From positions 2,914,001 through 2,978,000 of the forward strand of contig NZ_CP085224.1 of assembly GCF_044803115.1 (NCBI RefSeq): DNA of 64,000 nucleotides. The letters run 5' to 3'. This DNA comes from Caenispirillum salinarum_A. Its GTDB lineage: Bacteria > Pseudomonadota > Alphaproteobacteria > Rhodospirillales > Rhodospirillaceae. The notes under the pieces were generated by a model. It saw only the letters and a program-made list of their open reading frames with translations. It was not told the DNA's origin and did not search any database. The translations under genes and the position numbers were made by a program. How positions within the stretch are numbered: the first letter of the stretch is position 1; every line of letters starts with the position of its first letter. This document shows, piece by piece, positions 21,994-30,539 of this stretch.

Positions 21994-22809
21994 ATGACAT
22001 TGCATATCGCCGCCCTCTGCCGCTTTCCCGTCAAGGCCCTGAGCCCCCAGCCGCTGGAACACGCCGTTCTGGAAACCGGCGGTGGCATGCGGGGCGATCA
22101 CGTCTTTGCCCTGGCCCACGGGGCGGCCTCACGCGCGGCGGGCGGCGGCGACGCGGTGATCGGGCGCCTGCCGCGCACCAGCCTGATCACGCTGTCCGAC
22201 TGTCCCAAGCTGGCGACACTGCGCACCCGCTTCATCGACCAGTTGAACGTCATAACGGTGGAGCGCGGTGGCCGGCAGGTGGCGCGCGGGGACCTGACCC
22301 AGCCGGTCGGCCGGGCCATGCTGGAGGATTTCTTCGGCGCCTTCCTGAAGGAAACGGCCCGCGGCGGCCCGCGCATCGTCATCGCCAAGCCGGGCGAAAC
22401 CTTCGCCAACCACGAAACGCCGGGCGTGGTGCTGATCAACCGGGCGAGCGTCGCCGACATCGAACGTGTGACCGGCAAGCCGGTGGACCCCACCCGCTTC
22501 CGCGCCAACGTGCTGATCGACGGTCCGCAGCCCTGGCAGGAACTGGACTGGGTTGGCCACACGATCCGCATCACCGCCGCCGGTGGACAGCCGCCCAGCA
22601 TCTCGGGCGGGCCGCGCCCGGTGACTCTGCGGGTGCGCGAGGCCATGCCCGTCCATCCCGCGGCAGAAGTGAACCCGGAGACCGGCGAAGTCGACCTCAA
22701 CCTGGACAAGGCCATGAAGCAGGGCCTGGGCCACGATCATTTCGGCGTGCTGTGCGAGGTGGTGGACGGCGGCACCGTCACCACCGGCGACACGGTGATG
22801 CTGGAATAA
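21994..22809 (+). CDS. MOSC domain protein
   Basis: A 271-residue protein of the MOSC family (sulfur-carrier domain related to the C-terminus of molybdenum cofactor sulfurase, YcbX/MARC-like). MOSC N-terminal strand region: LHIAALCRFPVKALSPQPLEHAVL. MOSC core: DPTRFRANVLIDG and WQELDWVGHTIRI (about residues 165-190). The catalytic Cys position is not obvious to me, so the reaction is left open. The start at 21994 has GGAG about 8 bases upstream. Divergent from clpB across a 231-base gap that holds the RpoH promoter and no gene. Confidence 0.85.
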   Translation: MTLHIAALCRFPVKALSPQPLEHAVLETGGGMRGDHVFALAHGAASRAAGGGDAVIGRLPRTSLITLSDCPKLATLRTRFIDQLNVITVERGGRQVARGDLTQPVGRAMLEDFFGAFLKETARGGPRIVIAKPGETFANHETPGVVLINRASVADIERVTGKPVDPTRFRANVLIDGPQPWQELDWVGHTIRITAAGGQPPSISGGPRPVTLRVREAMPVHPAAEVNPETGEVDLNLDKAMKQGLGHDHFGVLCEVVDGGTVTTGDTVMLE

Positions 22810-22821
22810 TAATACTGCGGC

Positions 22822-23538
22822 CTACTGCCAGCCCATGATCTCGCGGATGCGCAGGGCGGCCTGCGTGCGGCTGTCCACGTTCAGCGCCCGCAGCACGCCC
22901 GAGACGTGCGCCTTGACGGTGGACAGGTTCAGGCCCAGCCGCTCGCAGATCTCGGCGTTGGACAGGCCCTCGCCCAGAAGCTCCATCACCTGCCGCTGGC
23001 GCCGCGTCAGCGAGGCGACCACCGGATGCTCGACGACTGCATGGGGTCGGGTGGCGCCGCGGCCCGCGGGTTCAGCGGAGAAACCCGGTGCCCCGGCAGG
23101 GCCGCCGGCGCCGGCGGACGCATCAGCCGGCGCCATGCCCAGTTCGGGAGGCACATAGGCACCGCCTGCCAGCACGATCCGCAGCACGCCGCCCAGCACG
23201 GCATGCTCGGTGGACTTGGGGATGAAGGCCCGCACGCCCTGCGCGAGCGTCGCCCGCATGGCGGCGGGATCCTCCGTCATGGAAAAGATCGCCACCGGAC
23301 ACGGCGCCAGGCGCCGCACCAGATCGCCCACCTGGTCCTGGCCGGTATAGCCGGGCATGCGCAAATCCATGACCAGAAGGTCGGCCGCCGGCGTGCCCTC
23401 GGGCGTGTCGGCGACGACGGCTTCCAGTTCCGGGAACGAGCGGGCCTCGATGATCTCCGCGGTCGGCTCGATACCGCTGACCACGGCACGCAGGGCGGCG
23501 CGGATGATACTGTGGTCGTCAGCGAGGATGATGCGCAT
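22822..23538 (-). CDS. NarL/FixJ-family response regulator
   Basis: A 238-residue two-component regulator. The receiver domain spans about residues 1-130, with acidic pocket ADD near 6-8, phosphoacceptor Asp58 in VMDLRMPG, and the conserved Lys in FIPKST. An unusually long Ala/Gly/Pro-rich linker (about 135-165) joins it to a LuxR-type helix-turn-helix (LTRRQRQVMELLGEGLSNAEICERLGLNLSTVKAHVSGVLRALN). The start at 23538 is chosen because the receiver begins there with MRIILADDHS; the 22-codon extension is unlike the family. No histidine kinase is adjacent, so it is an orphan here and its signal is unknown. Confidence 0.9.
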   Translation of the reverse strand: MRIILADDHSIIRAALRAVVSGIEPTAEIIEARSFPELEAVVADTPEGTPAADLLVMDLRMPGYTGQDQVGDLVRRLAPCPVAIFSMTEDPAAMRATLAQGVRAFIPKSTEHAVLGGVLRIVLAGGAYVPPELGMAPADASAGAGGPAGAPGFSAEPAGRGATRPHAVVEHPVVASLTRRQRQVMELLGEGLSNAEICERLGLNLSTVKAHVSGVLRALNVDSRTQAALRIREIMGWQ

Positions 23539-23702
23539 GGTCTTTGGTCTCGGCCTAACGGACAAGTTTTGGCGCATTCTTAACGGTTGCGCCCGCGCGG
23601 TCAAAGGATATACCGCAAGGCGGCGGCGAAAATGTTGCGGCGCGTAGTCACTCGCGACCGCCGGCGGCGCCCGGGCGTTGACCGAAAAATGGAGGATTTT
23701 TC

Positions 23703-24353
23703 ATGCGCCCCATCCCTCGAGCCTCGATCACGAGGGTCGCCGCCGCGCTGGCAACGGCCCTGGCCGCAAATGCCATTTCGGCCGGAACGGCCTCGGCGCA
23801 ATCTGCGGTGACGCCCGACGACTTTGTTCCCCAGCAGGTGGCCGTTCTGGGCGCGCTGGACAAGATCACCGCGCGCGAGCGGGAATTGACCATCCCGGTC
23901 GGAACCAGCGACCGCTTTCAGGGGCTGGTGGTGATGGTCCGCACCTGCCAGCGCACGACCGTCTCCACCACGCCACAGAGCGCCGCCTTTCTGCAAATCA
24001 GCGATGAAAGCGTCGTGGAGCGTGGCCTCCCCACGACCGGCGGCACATCGGCCTCCGGCGACGTTCCCGCCGCGGACACCGTGTCGACAGGCGACAAGAC
24101 CGAGGCACCGCCCCATCTGTTCAGCGGCTGGATGTTCTCGGCCTCGCCCTCGGTCTCGGCGATGGAGCACCCGGTCTACGACATCGTACTGAAGGGCTGC
24201 CGCGCCAGCACCCCGCACGTGGCGAGCGCGCCCCTGCCCACGCGCAAGCACGGCGTCCGGTCGGCGGCGGTTCCGCTGCCGGCGTTCAAGCCTGCCACGC
24301 CTGCCGATCCGGCCATGACGCAGACGGCCCAGCGCCCGGAAGAAGCGGGATAG
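23703..24353 (+). CDS. DUF2155 secreted protein
   Basis: A 216-residue exported protein. Signal peptide with cleavage after TASAQ/ASA near residue 32. The DUF2155 domain follows: VAVLGALDKITARERELTIPVGTSDRFQGLVVMVRTCQR, then AAFLQI, and the hallmark SGWMFSASPSVSAMEHPVYDIVLKGC, with two Cys that may pair. The normal domain is interrupted by a Ser/Thr/Gly/Ala-rich insertion (about 108-135), and a low-complexity tail follows the second Cys. The family is typical of Alphaproteobacteria; its function is unknown. A strong GGAGG site precedes the ATG by 7 bases. Confidence 0.85.
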   Translation: MRPIPRASITRVAAALATALAANAISAGTASAQSAVTPDDFVPQQVAVLGALDKITARERELTIPVGTSDRFQGLVVMVRTCQRTTVSTTPQSAAFLQISDESVVERGLPTTGGTSASGDVPAADTVSTGDKTEAPPHLFSGWMFSASPSVSAMEHPVYDIVLKGCRASTPHVASAPLPTRKHGVRSAAVPLPAFKPATPADPAMTQTAQRPEEAG

Positions 24354-24354
24354 G

Positions 24355-25253
24355 TCAGCGACCCGTCATCCGCATCGTTGCCTCGAACAGGGCGCTTGAG
24401 GGATCGGCCAGATCCAGCACCACGTCGAAGTGGTGGCGGTCGGGCGCAGGCACCTCATGCACCGGGTTGCCCGCCGCGCGCCACGCCCCCGCATACTCGG
24501 CCGTCTGGCGCTTGAACTCCCCCTGCTCATGCCCGCCGACGGTCAGCACCAGCGGCGTTCCCGCGTCCTCCGGCACATGGAAGAGGGGACTGTTGCGGCG
24601 GGCGGCCTCGGCATCAAGGTTCATCCAGCCGTTGATCTCCGACAGGCGGATGGGCTCCAGGTCGAAGAGCCCGCTGGCCGCCATTCCGCCGGCGACCGCG
24701 TCCTCGGGCAGGCCGAAATCCGCCTGCCAGCCGCGCGCCAGCAGCATTCCCGTCAGATGCCCGCCGGCCGAGGACCCGCCGACAAGAATGCGCCGGTGGT
24801 CGATGCCGAAGCGCTCCGCCTCCCGCCACAGCCATGCCACCGCCGCGCGGCACTGGCGCACGATCTCGTCCAGCGTCACCGCCGGCGCCAGGCCGTAGTT
24901 CAGCGCCGCGACTGCGCAGCCGGCCTGCACGAAGGCCGGCGCCATGAAGCCCGAGTCCTCCCGCCCCAGCAGGCGCCAATAGCCGCCGTGGATGTAGACG
25001 AACAGCGGCGCCCCCTCCCCCGCCGGATAGAGATCGAGCGTCTCGGCCTCGCCGGTGCAGTCGAAAGCCCCTCGTGCACGGCAAGGCTGGCGCGGGCGGC
25101 GGCCGTCATTTCGGCGTAGCGCCTGGTATAGACGATGAAATCCGGAACCTGATCGCGCGCCCGGTACTCCGCATCGAGGGCCGCCTGAGCAAAGCCGCGA
25201 TACACGGCGGAAGGGGCACGGTCGGGATTGCCGACGGTACGGGGGCCGCTCAT
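24355..25253 (-). pseudogene. Arylformamidase-like alpha/beta hydrolase, frameshifted
   Basis: Two minus-strand frames together make one protein of about 299 residues. The N-terminal part from ATG 25253 reads YRGFAQAALDAEYRARDQVP and continues to AAARASLAVHEG. The C-terminal part in another frame reads FDCTGEAETLDLYPAGEG, then HGGYW (oxyanion motif), GGSSAGGHL (nucleophile Ser) and DRHHFDVV (catalytic His). The frames join at the GGGG run at 25068-25071 (CCCC on the plus strand). One extra G there would restore a continuous reading frame. Either a true frameshift or a homopolymer base-call error. Family: AFMID/kynurenine-formamidase-like hydrolases. It converges on the DUF2155 gene. Confidence 0.8.
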
Positions 25254-25365
25254 GCCGACCCCGCCAGGCCTGCGGTCGCCGCATGTCGGTTATCCCGCGC
25301 CATCGTTCACTTCCCTCTAATATTCCGTTAGACTTGACGCGCTTGCTCCATCGGGGGAATGCGCC

Positions 25366-26493
25366 ATGGATGATGTATCCGGTCTCCTGCGCCCCGCCGA
25401 CCTGTCGGCGCTCATCAACGCGCTGACGGCCCGAGGCTACACGGTCCTGGCCCCCGTGCGCCAGGGCGACGCCCTGACGGTCGCTCCGGTCGCAGCCCTC
25501 GATCAGGTGGCATGCGGGTGGACTGCGGACCAGACGGCCGGCACCTATCGCCTGCGCCGCCGCGATGACGGGCGCCGCTTCGCCACAACCCCCGCCGCAC
25601 TGCCGTGGAAGCGCGTCCTGCATCCGCCGGAATCCCATCTATGGGCGGCACGCGACACCGGCAACGGCTTCGAGATGATCTCCGGCCCCGAGCCGCCGCC
25701 GAGGCAGGCGCTGCTGGGCCTCTTGCCCTGCGACTTGGCGGCCATCGCGCGGCAGGACAAGGTGTTCGACAACGGCACCTTCGCCGACCCCGTCTACACC
25801 GGCCGGCGCGAGAACGCCCTGCTCATCGCCGCAACCTGCGCGCAAGCGGGGGACACATGCTTCTGCGCGACCATGGAGACAGGCCCCGATGTCCGCAGCC
25901 CGTGCGATATCGCGCTGACCGAGTTGGACGGCGACGCAGGCTGGCTGCTGGAGGCGCGCTCCGGCAAGGGCGCCGACATCCTCGCCGACCTGCCGCTTTC
26001 GCCCGCACCGGACGCGGCGTTCAAGCAGCGCGATGCGATGGCCGAGACCACGGCGGCGACGCAGATCCGCACCCTGCCGACGGACACGCCGGGCCTGCTG
26101 CACCGCCACCTGGACCCCCCCCACTGGCAGGCGGTGGCGGACCGGTGCCTGTCGTGCGGCAACTGCACGAACCAGTGCCCCACCTGCTTCTGCTCCAACA
26201 CCGAGGACGTGACCAGCCTGGACGGCACCACGGCGGAGCGCCGGCGGGTGTGGGACAGCTGCTTTTCGCTGGATTTCACCTACGCCACGGGCCGCCCGCT
26301 TCGCCAAAGCGCCGAAAGCCGGTACCGCCAATGGATCACGCACAAGCTGTCCACCTGGCATGACCAGTTCGGCGAGAGCGGATGCATCGGGTGCGGGCGC
26401 TGCATCACCTGGTGCCCCGTCGGCATCGACATCACCGAGGAAGCCGCGGCCCTCGCGGCGCTGGAGGACGCGGCGGCGGCGGCGCACGCCTGA
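25366..26493 (+). CDS. hydB: Group 3b [NiFe]-hydrogenase / sulfhydrogenase beta subunit
   Basis: A 375-residue iron-sulfur protein that carries electrons between the flavin subunit and the hydrogenase core. Two ferredoxin-like Cys clusters lie near the C-terminus: CLSCGNCTNQCPTCFC (about residues 261-276) and CIGCGRCITWCPVG (about 344-357). The N-terminal half contains GLLPCDLAAIARQDKVF and ATCAQAGDTCFCATM, typical of the HydB / anaerobic sulfite reductase A family. GGGGGAA precedes the start by about 6 bases. First gene of the operon hydB, cNMP protein, hydG, hydD, hydA, protease. The 112-base gap upstream holds a TAATAT (25318-25323) but no clear promoter. Confidence 0.92.
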   Translation: MDDVSGLLRPADLSALINALTARGYTVLAPVRQGDALTVAPVAALDQVACGWTADQTAGTYRLRRRDDGRRFATTPAALPWKRVLHPPESHLWAARDTGNGFEMISGPEPPPRQALLGLLPCDLAAIARQDKVFDNGTFADPVYTGRRENALLIAATCAQAGDTCFCATMETGPDVRSPCDIALTELDGDAGWLLEARSGKGADILADLPLSPAPDAAFKQRDAMAETTAATQIRTLPTDTPGLLHRHLDPPHWQAVADRCLSCGNCTNQCPTCFCSNTEDVTSLDGTTAERRRVWDSCFSLDFTYATGRPLRQSAESRYRQWITHKLSTWHDQFGESGCIGCGRCITWCPVGIDITEEAAALAALEDAAAAAHA

Positions 26494-26526
26494 TTGAACC
26501 GCGCCCCGACCGGAGGAGGACGGGCC

Positions 26527-27027
26527 ATGACCGACACCGTCAAGGAACCCATCAAGCGGCTTCTGCACAACCACCCCTTCTTCGCCGGCATGGAGGAACC
26601 CATGCTGGAGAAGCTGGCCGCCTGCGCCACGACACGCACCTACAAGGCCGGCCACCGCGTGCTGAAGGAAGGGGCCTGCGCCGACCACTTCACCGTCCTT
26701 TTGAGCGGCTGCGTCGCGGTGGAGGTTGCGACGCCCGAACACGGCATGAAGCCGCTGCAGACCCTGCACGTCGGCGACATCCTTGGTTGGTCCTGGCTGG
26801 TGGCGCCCTACCGCTGGACCTTCTCGGCCACCGCGCGCGAGGACACCGACGCCCTCGTCTTCGACGCGCCCTGCCTGCGCCGCGCGCTGGAGGCCGACCA
26901 TGAACTGGCCTACCACCTGATGCCGCGTTTCGTCGCCGTCATGTCGGAGCGCCTGCACAGCGCCCGGCTCCAGATGCTCGACCTCTACGGCCCACCCGCC
27001 GGGTCCGGTGAAAGGGGACTGTCATGA
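26527..27027 (+). CDS. Stand-alone cyclic-nucleotide-binding-domain protein in the hydrogenase operon
   Basis: A 166-residue protein consisting of little more than one cNMP-binding domain (HNHPFFAGMEEPMLEKLAACATTRTYKAGHRVLKEGACADHFTVLLSGCVAVEV, about residues 13-68, and later GDILGWSWLVAPYRWTFSATA). There is no DNA-binding helix-turn-helix, so it is not a CRP/FNR regulator. It is a fixed neighbour of group 3b hydrogenase genes in many bacteria; a regulatory or assembly role is inferred. A strong GGAGGAGG site is at 26513-26520. Its stop overlaps the hydG start (ATGA). Confidence 0.88.
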   Translation: MTDTVKEPIKRLLHNHPFFAGMEEPMLEKLAACATTRTYKAGHRVLKEGACADHFTVLLSGCVAVEVATPEHGMKPLQTLHVGDILGWSWLVAPYRWTFSATAREDTDALVFDAPCLRRALEADHELAYHLMPRFVAVMSERLHSARLQMLDLYGPPAGSGERGLS

Positions 27028-27926
27028 GCACGCTGGCCACACCGCTGAAAGGCCACGCGCCGCCGCCCGAGGCGCCTCATCCGGCCACCGCGCCCGACCC
27101 GGCGACCGATCCCATGGTGCCGCGTCCCTTCCGCATCGTGCGCGTGAAGAAGGAACTGTCGGACACCTTCACCTTCGATCTGGTGGCGCAGGACGGCTCG
27201 CCGCTCGCCTTCCGACCCGGGCAGTTCAACATGCTGTACGTCTTTGGCGTCGGCGAAGTGCCCATCTCCATCAGCGGCGACCCCGCCGTGCCCGAGGTTC
27301 TGGTGCATACCACCCGCGCCGTCGGCACCGTCACCCGCGGCATGTGGACCATGAAGGCCGGCGCGACGCTCGGCATCCGCGGCCCCTTCGGCTCCTCCTG
27401 GCCGGTGGAGGCCGCGCGCGGCGGGGACGTGGTGGTGGTGGCGGGCGGCATCGGGCTCGCGCCCCTGCGGCCGCTGATCCACGCGCTGTTGAACGAGCGC
27501 GAGAGCTTCAACCGCGTCATGATCCTCTACGGCGCCCGCACGCCCGAGGACATCCTCTACACGACCGAGGTGCGCGCCTGGCGCGGGCGCTTCGACATCA
27601 GCGCGCAGGTCACCGTCGACCGCGCCACGGGCGGCTGGTCGGGCCCCGTTGGCGTCGTGACGCGGCTCATCAACGCCGGCGGCTTCGACGCGCCCTCGAC
27701 CACCGCCTTCGTCTGCGGGCCCGAGGTGATGATGCGCGCGGCCTGCGATGCGCTGACCCGCAAGGGCGTGGCGCGCGACAAGCTGTGGCTCTCCATGGAG
27801 CGCAACATGAAGTGCGCGCTGGGCTTCTGCGGCCATTGCCAGTGGGGCGGGGCCTTCGTCTGCATGGACGGCCCCATCTTCAACTATGCCGCCGTCGCCG
27901 ACCGGCTGCCCGTCGCGGAGTACTGA
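27024..27926 (+). CDS. hydG: Group 3b hydrogenase gamma subunit, FAD/NAD(P) reductase
   Basis: A 300-residue diaphorase subunit of the ferredoxin-NADP reductase type. FAD-binding region FRPGQFNMLYVFGVGEVPISISG; NAD(P)-binding region VVVVAGGIGLAPLRPLI; FVCGPEVMM; and a C-terminal [2Fe-2S] Cys set in MKCALGFCGHCQWGGAFVCMDGP. It links the hydrogenase to the NAD(P)H pool in the cytoplasm. An extra Pro/Ala-rich stretch of about 30 residues precedes the domain. It starts within the stop of the cNMP protein gene. Confidence 0.94.
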   Translation: MSTLATPLKGHAPPPEAPHPATAPDPATDPMVPRPFRIVRVKKELSDTFTFDLVAQDGSPLAFRPGQFNMLYVFGVGEVPISISGDPAVPEVLVHTTRAVGTVTRGMWTMKAGATLGIRGPFGSSWPVEAARGGDVVVVAGGIGLAPLRPLIHALLNERESFNRVMILYGARTPEDILYTTEVRAWRGRFDISAQVTVDRATGGWSGPVGVVTRLINAGGFDAPSTTAFVCGPEVMMRAACDALTRKGVARDKLWLSMERNMKCALGFCGHCQWGGAFVCMDGPIFNYAAVADRLPVAEY

Positions 27927-27929
27927 GCC

Positions 27930-28715
27930 ATGGCCACGAGCACCCGCAGACGCCCGAAGCTCGCCGTCTGGAAGTTCTCCAGCTGCGACGGCTGCCAGCT
28001 CCAGCTTCTGGACCTGGAGGACCACCTGCTGGACATCGCCGACGCGGTGGAGATCGCCTACTTCCTGGAAGCCACCCGCGCCACCGCCCGCGGTCCCTAC
28101 GACCTGTCGCTGGTGGAAGGCTCCATCACCACCCGCCATGATGCAGAGCGCATCCAGAAGGTCCGCCGCCAGAGCAAGGTGCTTGTCGCCATCGGCGCCT
28201 GCGCCAATTCCGGCGGCATCCAGGCGCTGAAGAACTTCGCCGACCACAAGGAATTCGTCCGCGCCGTCTACGCCCGGCCGGAATACATCGACACGCTGGC
28301 AACCTCGACCGGCATCGCCGACCACGTGCCGGTGGACTTCGAGTTGCGCGGCTGCCCGGTGGACCGCCACCAGCTGCTGGAGGTGGTGTCGGCCTATCTC
28401 GCCGGCCGCAAGCCCAACATCCCGCGCACCGCCGTCTGCACCGAATGCAAGCGGCGCGGCATTCCCTGCATCACCGTCGCGAGCGGCACCCCCTGCCTCG
28501 GCCCTGTGACGCAGGCCGGCTGCGGCGCGCTGTGCCCCGGCTGCGGACGCGGCTGCTATGGCTGCTTCGGACCCAAGGAGACGCCGAACATGGCGAACCT
28601 AATGGCCGAGTTCGCCGCGCTGGGCCGGTCGGAAAAGGGCATCCGCGACAGCCTGCGGCTGTTCAACGCCAACGCCGCGCCCTTCCGCGAGGAGTCCCAG
28701 CGCCATGACGACTAA
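27930..28715 (+). CDS. hydD: Group 3b hydrogenase small subunit (delta)
   Basis: A 261-residue Fe-S electron-transfer subunit without a Tat signal, which fits a cytoplasmic enzyme and contrasts with HupS. The proximal cluster ligands start in WKFSSCDGCQLQLLDLED. Further ligands are RGCPVDRHQLLEV, CTECKRRGIPCITVASGTPCLGPVTQAGCGALCPGCGRGCYGC. The ATG is 3 bases after the hydG stop, and the end overlaps hydA by 11 bases. Confidence 0.94.
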   Translation: MATSTRRRPKLAVWKFSSCDGCQLQLLDLEDHLLDIADAVEIAYFLEATRATARGPYDLSLVEGSITTRHDAERIQKVRRQSKVLVAIGACANSGGIQALKNFADHKEFVRAVYARPEYIDTLATSTGIADHVPVDFELRGCPVDRHQLLEVVSAYLAGRKPNIPRTAVCTECKRRGIPCITVASGTPCLGPVTQAGCGALCPGCGRGCYGCFGPKETPNMANLMAEFAALGRSEKGIRDSLRLFNANAAPFREESQRHDD

Positions 28716-29994
28716 ACGCATCAAGGTCGAGGCCCTGGCCCGCGTGGAGGGTGAAGGGGCGCTCGACGTCAAGGTTCGCAACGGCACCGTGACGGACCTG
28801 AAGTTCCGCATCTACGAACCGCCGCGCTTCTTCGAGGCCCTGTTGCGCGGGCGCCAGTACAGCGACGCGCCCGACATCACCGCCCGCATCTGCGGCATCT
28901 GCCCCGTCGCCTACCTGCTGGGCGCGGCGCAGGCCATGGAGGACGCGCTGGGTGTCGACGTCCCGCCCGAGATCACCGCGCTCCGCCGCCTCATCTACAC
29001 CGGTGAATGGATCGAAAGCCACGTCCTGCACGTCGCCATGCTGCACGCACCGGATTTCCTGGGCCTGGACGACAGCCTCCAGATGGCGCGCACCCATCCC
29101 GACGTGGTCACCACGGCGCTGCGGCTGAAGAAGCTGGGCAATGCACTGCTGGAGGTCATCGGCGGGCGGGCCGTGCATCCGGTGAACCTGAAGGTGGGCG
29201 GCTTCTACTCCGTCCCCTCCCGCCAGGCGCTGACCGACCTGCTGCCGGAAATCGAGTGGGGCATCGAGGCGGCGCGCACGCTCGCCCGCACCGTCGCCAC
29301 CTTCGACTTTCCCGACCTTGAACGCGACTATCTGTTCGTCGCCCTGCACCACCCGGACGAATACGCCATCGCGCGCGGGACATTGCGCACCAGCGAAGGC
29401 GTTGACGTTGCGCTCCCGGCCTTCGAGCAGCACTTCGGCGAACACCACGTCAAGCACTCCAACGCCCTGCACGGGCTGACGAGCGACGGCCGGCCGTATC
29501 ACGTCGGCCCGCTGGCGCGCTATGCCGTGAACTTTGACGCCCTGCGGCCCGATGTGCAGGACGAGGCGCGCGCGACGGGTCTGGGACCGGTGGTGCGCAA
29601 CCCGTTCAAGTCCATCATCGTCCGCAGCCTGGAGGTCTTGCAGGCCTTGCTGGACGCCCGCGACCTGATCGCCGCCTATCAGCCGCCGGAGAACGCATCC
29701 GCCGTCGTCCGCGTGCGCGCCGGCGAGGGCGTGGGCTGCACGGAAGCGCCGCGCGGCATCTGCTGGCACCGCTACCGCCTCAATGACGACGGCACCATCG
29801 CGGAAGCCCGCATCGTGCCGCCGACGTCGCAGAACCAGCCGACCATAGAGGAGGACCTGCGGGAGGTCGTCACCCGCGGCCTCAACCTGCCCGACGACGC
29901 CCTGCAATGGCGCTGCGAGCAGGCCATCCGCAACTACGATCCCTGCATCTCCTGCGCCACCCACTTCCTGCGGCTGAAGGTGGATCGTGGTTGA
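28705..29994 (+). CDS. hydA: Group 3b hydrogenase large subunit (alpha)
   Basis: A 429-residue Ni-Fe catalytic subunit. L1 motif RICGICPVAY at residues 61-70 (Cys63, Cys66). L2 motif DPCISCATH at 412-420 (Cys414, Cys417), with a nine-residue tail FLRLKVDRG to be cleaved after His420. Motif spelling and length are those of cytoplasmic NAD(P)-linked group 3b enzymes, which can run in both directions, and differ from HupL at 262-2058. It overlaps hydD at its start and the protease gene at its end. Confidence 0.95.
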   Translation: MTTKRIKVEALARVEGEGALDVKVRNGTVTDLKFRIYEPPRFFEALLRGRQYSDAPDITARICGICPVAYLLGAAQAMEDALGVDVPPEITALRRLIYTGEWIESHVLHVAMLHAPDFLGLDDSLQMARTHPDVVTTALRLKKLGNALLEVIGGRAVHPVNLKVGGFYSVPSRQALTDLLPEIEWGIEAARTLARTVATFDFPDLERDYLFVALHHPDEYAIARGTLRTSEGVDVALPAFEQHFGEHHVKHSNALHGLTSDGRPYHVGPLARYAVNFDALRPDVQDEARATGLGPVVRNPFKSIIVRSLEVLQALLDARDLIAAYQPPENASAVVRVRAGEGVGCTEAPRGICWHRYRLNDDGTIAEARIVPPTSQNQPTIEEDLREVVTRGLNLPDDALQWRCEQAIRNYDPCISCATHFLRLKVDRG

Positions 29995-30478
29995 GGGCGC
30001 GGGCAGCAAGGACGGGCTGCCGCCGCTCATCATCGGCGTGGGCCAGCCCTGGCGCGGCGACGACGCGGCGGGGCTTGACGCGCTGGCGCTGCTGGACGGC
30101 GGCGGCCCGTGGGACTGCCGCCCCCACCACGGCGAGGGCCTGGGCCTGATCGCGCTGTGGGAGGACCGGCCGCTGGTCCTCGTCATCGACGCCGCCCAGT
30201 CCGGCGCCGCGGCGGGGACGCTCCACCGGCTGGAGGTGGATGACTCCGCGGCGCTGGAAGGGGCCGGTTTCCGCTGCTCCTCCCATGCCTTCGGCGTGCG
30301 GGAGGCGATCGAGACGGCGCGCGCGTTGGAAAAGCTGCCCGACCGTCTGATCGTGCACGCGGTGGAGGGCGCCCGCTGGGACCTGGGCGAGCCCCTGAGC
30401 GACGCGGTCGCCGCCGCCCTGCCAGCCCTGGCGCACGCCGTGCGGCGGGATCTCTACCGGCTGGCGGATGCATTCTGA
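29987..30478 (+). CDS. Hydrogenase maturation endopeptidase for HydA
   Basis: A 163-residue HycI/HybD-family protease that removes the C-terminal tail of the large subunit once nickel is in place. It starts with GTG inside the hydA end (8-base overlap). Motifs: IIGVGQPWRGDDAAGLDAL with the nickel-sensing Asp, VIDAAQSG with the second acidic residue, and CSSHAFGVREAIETARAL with the His. The pairing with hydA suggests specificity for that subunit; the Hup protease would be separate. Confidence 0.9.
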   Translation: MVEGAGSKDGLPPLIIGVGQPWRGDDAAGLDALALLDGGGPWDCRPHHGEGLGLIALWEDRPLVLVIDAAQSGAAAGTLHRLEVDDSAALEGAGFRCSSHAFGVREAIETARALEKLPDRLIVHAVEGARWDLGEPLSDAVAAALPALAHAVRRDLYRLADAF

Positions 30479-30485
30479 CCACAAA

Positions 30486-30513
30486 AAGGGGGCCGTCCCA
30501 TGACGGCCCCCTT
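30486..30513 (-). terminator. Terminator between the hydrogenase operon and the hemerythrin gene
   Basis: Perfect 12-bp stem AAGGGGGCCGTC (30486-30497) / GACGGCCCCCTT (30502-30513), loop CCAT. On the minus strand the stem is followed by TTTTTGT, so it primarily ends the hemerythrin transcript and may also stop the convergent operon. Confidence 0.85.
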
Positions 30514-30539
30514 GAGCGCGTGCCGGCGTGACCCGGCGA

